A DNA stretch of 64,000 nucleotides from Asterochloris sp. CNOR1. Its lineage: Eukaryota; Chlorophyta; Trebouxiophyceae; Trebouxiales; Trebouxiaceae. The stretch is taken from assembly GCA_963969365.1 (NCBI GenBank), contig OZ017755.1, positions 62,001 through 126,000 on the forward strand, given 5' to 3'. The position numbers and the translations under genes are program-made. A model generated the notes under the pieces. The model worked only from the letters and a program-made list of their open reading frames with translations, was not told the DNA's origin and made no database searches. Positions 22,450-34,400 of the stretch are shown here, in pieces; position 1 is the first letter of the stretch, and each line of letters begins with the position of its first letter.

Positions 22450-25400
22450 ATGGCAAGCTCTGATAAGGGGTCCTCCCAGGGAGGCAGCGATCGGGGCAGC
22501 TTAGCCTCAGACAAGTCAGGCATTTCAGCAGGTGGCGAGCAGACAGAAGCGCTCAAGGACACAAGGTTCAATGCGATGGTGCGCACAGGCACTTGCCTGG
22601 AGGCAGCATGGCTGATTGCTGGTGCCAGCAGCCCTGACCTTACCAAAAGCCGCCTGCTGGCCCCTGATCTTGTCTGAGGTGTGCTTGCTGCAGGATGCTG
22701 TGTTTGGCGCAGTCTACACTCTGCGCCAGGGCTGCATCGAGAATGACTGGCGCTATGCTGTGAGGGGTCCAGACTGATTGCTGCTGCCTGAGCACTGCAT
22801 ACATAGCAACCTGAGATGCCGCTCTAGGTTTTACACACCTCCTGCCTCTGCTTGATTGGCCCCTGTCTGCTGGATGCAGGTACCCCACATGGTGATAGAG
22901 TACCTTCAGTGGCTCATCCTGGTGTTTGGCCCCCAGTGGAACTGGAATGTGGATTGGAGCCATGCGTGAGGCATTGCCTGCCAAGCCTGCACTGCGCTGC
23001 CTGCATTGCAAACAGAAGCAGGAAGCAGCAACGTGCCTCATCACAGCCGTCCCTGCTGACAAAACTGCCGCACTGCAGGTTCTGGCGCTTCTATACACGC
23101 TTCCAGCTGCACAGGCCAATCGTTGAGCGCAGCTGGCTGTGCTTTCTTGTCATGTTCTGCATCCTGACAGTCCTCGTCCTGGGCCTGCTGGCGGCCTGCG
23201 TGTGGCTGCACCTCTTCAAAAAGCAGCACAAGCACATGCGGTGGGAATGGTGAGAGCACCGCTGGCTGATGTTTGCTCTCTGCTTAGCTGATTTCGCTCA
23301 CAAGCGGGAGTGCCTCTTGCCTTCTGCACAGACTAGCACTGTGACCTGGACACCTGTCACTGTGCTCTGCTCTCTGCCAGGCGTGCCAAAGCTCATGGCT
23401 CACAAAGGGAGCCGCTACCAGGCTACAGAACTGATGCCTCTTGCCTCCCGCAGGCTCATGACTGGCTTGAAATTTTTCACCACTCTCATCTTCCAGACCT
23501 TCCACATCTCTTGGCTGCTGCTGTTCACTGTGCCCTGGACTTGCCCTCTTGTAGGCAGCAGCACCACAAAAACACTTGTTTACTTCCCTGAGAGAGGTGT
23601 ATTATGTCTGATTGCCTGCCGCTGGTGGGCCAGTGCACTTTTGTGAGAGCTGTACATCAAGCTCTGCTAGATGCCCTGCTGCAGGCTGTCTGCAATCGGG
23701 CAACCTGGCGCTGACGGGCATCAGCATTGCCATGACTATCATCTTTGTGCTGACAAGTCTGTGCATAGGCATCGCTGACGGTGCTGACCTGAACCCTCGC
23801 AGCTGCAACTTTGCAGCATCAGCCCAGGCGCCATGCATGCTGCAGCGAGCAGTCATCAGGAACTGCCTGGCAGTGCTTCCTGCCATTACCCCCAACTTCA
23901 TCAGAGTTCGGGTGAGTCAGCAGCCTGCAGATGCAGCCCAGCAGTTGTGATACCCTGCAGCCAGCTTGTGCAGAGCGCAAGGCTGTGGCATGCTGGCTCC
24001 AGCCTGGAACCCTGCGTGCAGCTGATCACGCAATCTTGACAGCCAGGTGACCTTGAGACGTCTCTCCTGCAGGCCTGGATGTACCTGCTGCTGCTCAGCT
24101 ACAACCTGTGGCTGCATGTGCGGCACGTGCCCTACTACCGCATGTGGATGAACGTGCTGTATGCAGCACTGAATGGCTGGCTAGCATTTGGCTCCCTGCT
24201 GGTGGTGCTCATCTCATACCACCCCACAGCAGGGACGCCCTCTGCCTGCACTATTGCCTGGTACAGCTGCGGCACACCTGTGGCCATTGCTCTGATGGGC
24301 GTGGTTGTGCTGAGGTGAGGCTGCCATTCCTCAGCCTGTGTGTTGCTGGACTTCATGGAGAATCTGCTGTTTCAAACTCACAGCCTGCATGGCAGTCAGA
24401 TGTCAGCATGACCTTCCACTGATCAACTCTGGCAATGCAGACTGCACCGCTGCAATCAAGCGGCTCTGTCCATGAAGAAGTGGAACTCAATCCTCAAATG
24501 GTCTGAGAGCTATCACTTTCACGATGCACACGACGTCGAGATCTGTGCAAGGTAAGGCTGTTCCCACTTCCCATGACCAGAGCATACTCAAAGAGAGGCA
24601 GTGTGCAAACCTAGTGCTGCTGCGCTTGGCCGCCTGTGACTACTTCAAGCAATGCTACATGCCCGCATTGCGGGCTCATGCTGCACGTTACCACCAGCTC
24701 TCTGTGGCACCCGCTGCTGTCCCAGATGTGTGGGTCAGAGCCTTGCTGTCTACTTTCTGCAGAGTTTGCCGCAAGACTGTGAAGGATCCAGAGCTGCTGA
24801 TCCAGGTGCCAGATGCCGATAATTTGGCTCTGGCTGAAACAATCCTGCGGGCTGGCAGTTCGCAATTCCCCAGCTCTGCCTACCTGCTGCTTGTGAAAGC
24901 GGGCATCCAGTCCCATCTGAAGGGCGACCAGGCGGTGAGCTTTGTTTGTGATGGCTTGTGGGCCTGACATGGGCTGAAGCTGATGCTTGACTCATTCGCC
25001 CTGCAGGGATGCACTGGCCTTTTGGAAAAAGCCAAGAAGCTGGTGTCCAGGGTCGAGGACCGCTACATGCTGTTTGTGTGTGAGCAAGCAAAATTGGAAC
25101 ACATGAGCAATGACAACACAGCAGAGACCAGCGTGGACATGGTGAGAGCGCAAAGGTTTCCACTAGCGGCCATGGATGTCTGAAAACCCTGCATAACAGC
25201 ATGCTCCACGAGGAGCTTTCCAGCTGCCTGCAGCTATGCATTTGTCTGCAGGATCTTGCGCTGAGACAGCTTGCCTGCCGCTGCAGGTTGAGTTTAGGCG
25301 GTCATTCAAGGTGGTGCTGAAGACGCACAAGAAGACCTTGCTCAGCATGCGCAGATTCTGGCAGCTCCTGCTGCGCTATGATGTCAAGAGTGCAATCATC

Positions 25401-28400
25401 ATGCAAACTTTTGAAAAGATTCAGAGCACACAGTACATGGTGAGCAACGTGTTTGCTGTGCCGCAGCTGCAGCCGCATGCTGGCAGCACATCTTCACCAT
25501 GCTGACATTGTCTGAAGGCGTCCATTAGCAGCTGTGCTCCTCAATGCCGTCCAGGCTTGCCAGGCTGCCCTGCCTAGGTGAATGGCCCCTGTCCAAGCTC
25601 CCATGCTGCAGGCTGAACGCTCATACAAACAGATCCTGGAGCTGTACCCCAAGTCAGCCAAGGTTCTGCGCAGCTACGGCTTCTATGTTCTGGGCGTCAA
25701 GATCAACCCTCATGCTGCTATGCGCTACTTTGCAGAGGCTGAACAACTGGAGCAGCAGCAGGAGGAGGTCTGCCTGCAGCTGCTGAGTTCAATCTACCAG
25801 CCATGCATTGCTGTCAGGCTTTGACGCAATGCTTTGCTCATGAGTATGGTCCTTGCTTCACGTGCAAACAGCATTGGCTGGGTGTTTGTTTGACACCCTC
25901 TTGTGGCAGCAGCCCTGGCTTCATCTGACACATGCTGCCCTCGTGTGCCTACAGCACAGGACAGAGGTGCTCGCCGCCAAAGTACTAGAGCAGGCTGGCC
26001 TGGACCCTGAGGTCACTGAGATGCTGAGCAGATTGAACCAGGAGGAGGACTGCGTAATCATCATCAGCGCCGATGGCGTCATCCAGTACACCAGCAAGGG
26101 CATGACCAAGGTGTGCAGCTGCAAGTCCCAGAAATGAATCTGTGCTGGAAGGAGGGATTGCTGTGTCAACCCCTGCAGAAGCTGCAATACTGCTTTGTGA
26201 CCAGATGATTGGGCATGGCAGGTGGCCTTGAAGTCATTCGAGCATCAAAATTTTGCAAAGGCTGCAACACTGCCGAGTCATCATGCCCACGCCAGCTTGG
26301 TGCACATCAGCACTCATTTTGCCCTGACATTGCTCCACCACACTTTCAAGTTGCGACAGCTGCTGTGTTCCTGCTGTGCAGGTATTTGGATGGACACAGG
26401 CAGAGATGGAAGGCCGCAACGTGTCTGCCCTTATGCCACCCCCTTACTCAATGCAGCATAACTCCTACATCCAGCAGTACCAGGACAGCGGCAAGCCCAG
26501 AGTCCTCAACACTGCCAGAGATCTGCATGCACTGCACAAGGACCGCTGTGTCTTCCTTGTACGCCTGGCTGTCATCAAAATTGTGCAGAACGGTGAGCAC
26601 GCCTGTCTTTAGTGAAGCCTGCCTCTCAACAGTGCAGCGGCCCGTGCACACCCTCACCACTGGGCTGTGGCCTTTGTACCTGGCTGCCACAGACTTAGCA
26701 TGCTACAATGGGCAGTCCCCTCTGTTCTGATGGCTCTCAGCATTGCAGCCATGTGCATGCTGCCCAAGAGTGCATGTAGGTGTTACCAACAGGTTGTGCA
26801 GGATTGTGGGCATGGCTTTGTGTGGTGATGCTTTTCAGCTTGGCAGTCTGAAGCCTTGCCGTGGGTCCCCTTTGTGCACTTGGCTGTCACAAAGGATGTG
26901 CAGAACAGGCGGCATGGCATTGTGCTCGTCGCTCGAGCAGCAGCCTGTTTACAGCCCTGCTCTGGCAAAGTGGAGGTGACAGGATTTGCTGCTGGCTGCA
27001 GGTCGCGAATCCTTCTTGGGAGTCATGAAGCCTCTGCCTGAGCAGCTAGACACCGCCTCAATCTTCATGACCCCAGCAGGCATCATTGCATCTGTCTCCC
27101 GAGGGTTCTCCAACCTGTTTGGCTACAATTCCTCTGACATCATTGGAGGCTCAGTAAGTCATAGCAATAGCCAGCCCCTCACAGCTGGCACTGTTCGCCG
27201 GCTGCTTTCGCGTGCTGCTTTCATTCCAGTCTCATGTCTGTCTGGTGCTCTGACTGCGCTGCCATGCAGGTCAAGACCTTCATGAGGGACCCGACATCCC
27301 TAACAAAGGCTTGCCAGCTTGCCAAGGAGGACGCACAGGACTGTGGCCAGTTTGTCGCCAAGCACAGGCTAGGGGAGGACATCTTGGTGCAAGCCGACGT
27401 CTGCAAGGTGGGCGCTGCAAGTAGTATTGACCTCTGTGCATGCCCTCAGCAGGGAAATAGCCATCAGCAGCACCAGCCAGGACCCCTCTGCTTCAAAGCT
27501 TGCTGCCAAGGGCATTGCATGCTCCAAGTCCACTCTGATGCTCCAAGTCCACTCTGATGCACAGGAAGCTCCTGCTGAAGGGACATTGCCACAGCAGTCA
27601 AGGATAGCTTAGCTGAGCCTCTTGACAGGCACAGTGTTATGTGTGTGCAGATCTGCAGCGGAGCAATGAGCATGACTGTGGCAAACTTCCAGATCATCGA
27701 CAAACATGTGTGCTTTTTGGCAGTGGACCTGCACAGCAGAATCCAGCAGTGCAATGACAGCCTTTGTCAGTTATTGGGCTACAAATGCGAGGAGATGCTC
27801 ATGATGAAGCTACAGAAGCTGCTGCCTGAACCCTACTGCCAGATGCACGACAGGTGAGGCAGCTCAGCCGCCTTGGTCGGATGTTGTTGCTCTCGTCCTG
27901 GGGGCAAAGCCAGAGATGCTGCGTGCACAAGCTATCCCAGGTGCACCGCCACCTACATACTGGCAAAGTAGCTCCGCTCTGCAATTTACCAGGCGCAGAG
28001 GCAGAGCTCCTGGACCTGCTCCCTACATGGTGACAGACACAACACTGCAAAGGGCTTGATTGCTGGTGCCCTGTCCAGTCGTGGCAGCCTGAATGGCAGT
28101 GGTGCTTGGATGCTGGCAGCAGCAGGGGTACAAAATGCCCTTTTCCCTGCAGGTGGATACGAGGCCGTGACCTCAGCCGTTGCCCTGGTCTCAGCTGCCG
28201 TAGCGGGCGTGTGGTGCCTATGGCAACTAAAACAGGCCAGGTTGCGCCAGTGACCATGCTCATCAAAGAGCAGGAGGATGAGGCCGGTGAGTGCTTCCAC
28301 AACTTTGCGATTTGATCCTCTGAGTGAGTCATGCCAGAGCTGTCTCTGTTCAGCTACCCAGTGGGGCTATACCTGGGTGCTGCCTGCTGAAACATGTATG

Positions 28401-31400
28401 CAACTGACTGGCTGCACAAAACACATCTGCAGGAAAGCAATTCTGTGTCAGGCTTGCCCCAGCCACCTCTATGCAGGAGGCATCGTGGCTGTCAATGGAG
28501 ATAGTTGTGGACTCATGTGGCATCATTCAGGTGTCAAAAAGTGTTGACTTTGCAGCCTTCCTCTGCATGTCATCAGGCACTTACTGCACCGTCTTACTCC
28601 TTTGTCATGTCTGAGCCTGCTCGTGCCATGCAGCAAGTCAGGGCTAGGCAGCAAGTGTTTGGCCTGACTGCACAAGAGCTTCTTGGGCAGTCTGTTACGT
28701 ACTGCATTGATGTCTTCAGGAAGCCTGTGGCAGGTGACACATGATGTCTTTAGCCTGCTGTGGTACCATTGATCTGTGGCACATCTCTATCTGACCATGG
28801 TGTGCCCTCTCCTCTGTTTGCAGAGGGCATCAGCCTGCAATCTGTCTTTGCTCAGCTTTCAGAGCAGCAGCAGCAGGGCCCTGTCACAGCACATCAAGTG
28901 AGGCTGTCAGTCAGGGGGCGCAGGCCAGTCTCCTGCATCTTGAAGGTGAGCCTACATACAAACCTTGTCACACAGCTGCTCAGCCATTGCCTTGCTGCCA
29001 TTCTCTGCAGCAGCCTGAATGCTCGTCGCCTGGTAACATCGTGTGGCTTGTGTGCCTCTGCAGAGCACCAAGCTGGATTCTGAGCGAAGCACCCTTGTCC
29101 TGTATGCAGCAGAGCTGCTTGCAGGCATCATTGAGGTTGACAAAGGTGTGCCTGTGCGTGTTCAGCTGCCATGCTGTGTTAGCTCTGTCTATATTGTACC
29201 TGCAATCCCAAGATGTGTCTCACATGTTTCCCTTGCATGCAGCATGCACCATCAAGCAGGTCACTGACCAGGTCTTGCTCATGTTTGGCATCAAAGCACA
29301 GCATGTGGTTGGTCAGCCGCTGTCCAACCTGCTGCCAAACGCCACCCCAAACAGATCCACTGATGACCTGTTTGGAGGGGTGGTGGCCCGCAGGGGTGGT
29401 CTTGGCGGCAAGGCCAAGCGCACTCTGGGGAGGGTGCAGCACCTGGTGAGCAGCATCATGGGGGCCCTCTGGAGGAAGAAAACATGGGCTGTTGACTTCT
29501 GATTGGCTGCTTTCCTGGCTTGCTGGAAACCCTTTAATTGCTGGAAACCTCCCTGTCGTTGACCATTGCGGCCTGCTCTTGACCAGCTGGGTTGCAGTCA
29601 GTATTGGCTTCTGACTTACGCAGGAGGGCCAGCATGCCGATGGATCTATTATGGTGGTCAGCACGCATGCTGCAGAGCACGCTGAGGAGTCTCGCGTGCT
29701 CATCAGAGTGCATATTGTGAAGTCTTCCACCAGTGCTGATGTTGGAGCACTGGGCAGCAAAGCCTTGCAAGACCCAGGTGGGCCCCTGCTTGTCTCTGGC
29801 TGGGTTGTAAAGGTCCTGATCAAGTCAGCTTTGAGATGCCAGCATGCTGACGTGCCATGGGGGTGACGGGCTGCTCTCCTGCACTCTGGCTGGCCATGAG
29901 GCCATCAATGCACATGCTGGAATTGCAACTTTCCAGCAGTCTTCACTGGCGGCAAGGCCAACAATCCTTTACCCTGTGCAGGAGCTTCTCAGGCTCAACA
30001 GCTCCATGAGCAGCTAGCACAAGACCCTGGCCCGGCTCAGTCCTCCCAGGACATTGGTTCTGCAGCACCAAATGTGCAGGTGGGCTCAAGATTGCGTGTG
30101 GCACTGTCAGATGATTCTGACAGACATGCAGCTGTCTGTGCAAATCAGCATGTGCAGCGGTTGCGACAGGCAGACTTGCCTTCAGCTGCTTATGCGACCC
30201 GCTGGCCTGAGATGCATCCCACAGCACATGGCATAGGGAACCATGCTACCTGCAACATGTTTCTGGTTGCTTAGGCGCTGTCAATATGCTAGATAATGAG
30301 GCGACTATGTTCAAGGCTCTGAAGCAGCTGAATGATTTGACAGTTCCCAACTTGCTGCTGACACAGTTTCAGAGCAGACGTGCCTGCGCTCAGGCCCCAA
30401 GCTGCTAAGATCTGAAAGCAGCCAGGCATCCAGACTTGCAGAATGCATCTACAGGGCTGGTGCCTGCTGCACAGAGAGCCCAGCATGTCCACGTCAAGTG
30501 ACACCTGCTGGAAGACCTGGCCATGGCCTGGCGTCTTTACCCACTTGCTGGCGGTGTTGGCCAGAGCGTCTGTGCAGGGCTGCCTGGTTCTGCAAACATG
30601 TGCCACACCAGCTTGCCATTTCAATTTGCAGCACTAGACTTGCTGCTCTGAGACAATTCATGCGTATCCAGTTGCTTGCAGGTCCCAGACCCTGAGGTGC
30701 TGGCCCAGCCTCCTGTGTCCAACAGCACAATGGAAACTGCCCTTCCGGGCCCATCAACTGACCCAAAGGCTGTCTTAAAGAAGGCTGCAAGTTCAGTGCC
30801 AGGGAAGGCTGGCGCCGCCAAGCAGAAACGAGGTCAGGCGCTCCACCACAGCTCAGGCATACTGTGCCGCTGCTTGCCAGCACGCCTCGAAAAAGAACTT
30901 GCAACCCCATGCATACCACCAGCTGCACCAGGTGGACCCTTGAGCATGGTCTCATGCTGCTGGCTTTGGGCTGTCTTTACCTGCACAGCACCTTGCAAAG
31001 TACCAGGAATGCACTGCGTGATACACAGCTCAGCATAACGAGCTGGGCCATGGCTGCTGAAACTCATGCACTGCAGGGGGCACCATAAAGGCTAGCAGCA
31101 CCCCTGCAGCCAAGGAGCTTGCCGCAGCTGCAACCACCAGCGCTGATGCGGTCACCCCATGTGCGATTGAGCCTACGCTGCAAGACACATACCAGCCTGA
31201 TGCCCTGCACGCGGCAGCTGTTGTTCCCACAGACCTGCAAGGCAGCCAGCCTGTGAAAGTATTTGCAGCGCCTGCACCTTCTGCTGCCCCTGCTGAACCA
31301 CCTGGCAGGAGCGTGGCTGGCCCTGAAACCGAGCTTGACTCGAGGCATGGAACTGAGCAGGTGCGCAGTGAATGGCTGTGGCATGCACAGAGAGGTCAGG

Positions 31401-34400
31401 CTTCTCCAGACTCTGCTTCAGCAGGGCATCCCACAGTTGCAATAGTCTATTGCTGATATAATACTGAGAAGTGTGATGACCCAGCATGTGCTCATCTTGT
31501 GGGCCTGCTGCTGCCCACCTCGAAGTTTCTGCCAGACCACCATATGTGGCAATTAGAGTGTAGCCACAGCAGTGGTAAACATTCTCCATTGCTCCTGGGG
31601 ACCTTCTGCAATCATTTCGGTGCGTGCAGCAAAGCGCTGGCAACAACAGCAATGGTGTGCCTTGTGGCTGCAATGTTTTATCCTTTTGCAGTCCCTGCAG
31701 GGCATCAATGTCACCATTGCTGATGCACAAACGCCTCCTGCTCAGAGCACTCCCTCGAATTTGCACTTGCAGGGAAGCGCTGGCGTCAGTGGCAGCGTTG
31801 AAGATGCCGACAAGGACTACACACCTTTGACTGCTGAAAAGAAGAGTGCCATTGAGCAGTGGGTCACCAGGTCCACCCGGGATGTTCAGGTGTGAAGATT
31901 GCCAATTGAAAGGCCGGCCAGATCTACTCATGCCATAACTACAAACCTCATTGTTAGGTTGCAAGCCACTCTCTGGCACTGAGAAGCTGCAGCAGCACAG
32001 CAGTCTGCTGGGCAATCGCATGTCAGGTGGACACTGATCAGCAGCATCATACCTTGCATCCTTCAAGCTGAGGCTCTTGACTGCGGCCCCTGCAATGTGA
32101 GATGCAAGACTCTCTCTGCCACTGAGCAGCAGCAGCAAAAGAAGCTGCTGGCCAGCTGGTATCCATTGTGGCCTGCTCAGCAGCATCACACTTCAACACT
32201 TCGCTGTGCAGGCAGAAGACACAGGAGCAGACTTCACAGCGCTGGAGTCACCAGCAGTGCAGCAAAAAGCCAGTCCTGACGACAATGGGGAAGCCAGGTG
32301 AATCTTACCAGCAAGTGGTGGGGTCAGAACCATGCACATAGAGGCCTCCTTTTTATAGAGGCGCAGCACATGAACGCATGTGCTCCTCTTCCACCTGCAG
32401 GCTGCTGCTGCAAGGGGGTGATATGGCAGGCGACATGGCTGGGCTCGACACCTATTCTGGCGCGGCTGGCGATGATGCCGCCGAGCCTGGGGTAGGTTGG
32501 GCGGTAGCTGTCGGTCACTGCTTGAGGCACATCCAGGCAAGGGGTTGAAAGCAGGCGCCAGCGCTGCTTCCTGAAGCCCTTGCCACTTGACGCGCAGGCG
32601 AGTGCAGCAGATTTTGCCAGACTGAAGCGGTACAAGAAGGCACTCAAGCTGCTGAGCAACAGCAAAGCAAGGAATGCAGTCGTGATGCTCAAGTCCCACT
32701 CGCGCCTGGTCCTGCTGCTGCTGATCATAGCACACGTCGTCATCTTTGTCGTCATGAAGATCCTTCTGACTAATCACAAGGGCGTTGTGTCAGGGGTAAG
32801 CTGCAGCGTGCTTAGCCTGGCACTTTGAAAGTTGCCTGCCTGTCTACCTGCACAGCATTAGATACGGCAGCAGACGCTGCGGTTTTTTGGGGTGCACCAT
32901 TTCTGATGTAGAAACTGTGCTTCAGCCTGCGTGCTTGCGCATTGCAGAGCGATTTAGCACCACACTCGCCACATTCCTGCCGCTGCCTCCTGCAGGTGCA
33001 GCAGGCTGCCGCTGCACTGCGCACCATCACGCGCATCGGCACCCAGTGCAGGCAGCTTCAGGTGTCTGCCCTGTACTTTGGAGGGCAAGGGGCCCCCCTT
33101 TACCTCATTGGCACTGAGAACAACACAGCTGCAGCAATGATGGTATCCGCCGATGCAATTTCTGCTATTCACAAGAAAATCTACATGGACATTGGTGAGG
33201 CACACACCAGATTGCTTGCTGGCAAAGGCCTGCACAGGGACATGCCTGCTTGAATTCTGCCAAGCTGCAGTGACTCTTGTGTGCAATCATGATTCCCACG
33301 TGACCTACAGGCAGCACTGACCCAAAGACTCGAGCTCTACTGAAGGCCCTTTATGAGACTCCAAGCATTGCTGTGCAAGAGCTGTCTGATGCTACCACGC
33401 CACCAAGCTATGTCACAAAAGAGTATGGGCTGTGGTGAGCTGAACGCCACCAGAGAGGATGCTCCATGTGCAGCCTGCACTACCTCTGCGAAAGCACCCA
33501 TTGGCGCTGCTGCAGGGACCTTGGAAATCGCTTCATTTCAGCAATTCGCAATGTTGCTCTGCTCAATGCCCAGTGGAGAGACAACTTCAGCGAGATGCCT
33601 GACTGGAACTTCATTGTGGACAACCTCTCCCCCAGTATTCTGCCAGCCTGGGTGCAAAGCCTGGACCTTCAGGTGGGCTGCAGCTGCCCTTGAGCACAGC
33701 TTCTGCTGCCAGACCTCTCATGGCTCAGGCGTGCATGCTTCTGCAGACCTTGGCTGCAAGATACGATACAATCAGGCTAGGACGAGTGTACATCGGTATC
33801 CTTGTTGGCGAGGGCGTGGTGCTGATGTCAGCTGTCATGGCCTACATGTGAGTCAGGGTGCTGTTGGAGCCTTGATCTTTTAGTCCGCGACCTCCAGCCC
33901 CCTGACCATTCTGTTTAGGTGTAAGTGCTGGCCAGGTGAGACGCCTTCCAGTTTGCTGCGCAGGTGGCTTTTGGCAGAGATGATGGCTGCTGAGCGCGCC
34001 AACCTATTTTGTGTGTTTCTGCGTGTTCCTCGTCCGGCTGTGGTGGCTCTCAGCAAGGCAATGATCAGGATGGGCCAAGAGGATGATGGGGAGGAGGAAG
34101 AGGTAACCACACCGCAATCAGCAGAACCGCTGGCTGCAGGACTTTGCTCTCGAAAGCATCTGTGCTTGACATGCACAGATTCGTGTGGCGGCCTGGAGGC
34201 AAATAAAAATGAGCTGATGTACAACAGGTCACATGCACCAAGTCCAGGGTCTGGCACATGCAGTAAGGCTGTGTACATCTTCACCAGCGCTGATGCACAT
34301 TGGAAGCTAGGAGGCAGAAAACAACAATGCAGCAGTTGCTTTGCAGGCGGCCGATCCAAAATGCACCAAAGAGGATGACAAAAAGTGGGCCTCCTCAGGG

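Noticed and set aside
31173-32189. Longest single open frame in the window (338 codons, minus strand) with a Leu-rich start
   Set aside because: It is antisense to in-phase exons 31077-31360 and 31701-31889 of the TmcB-like gene and their introns. The Leu run is a by-product of CAG-rich sequence, and no family resemblance is seen.
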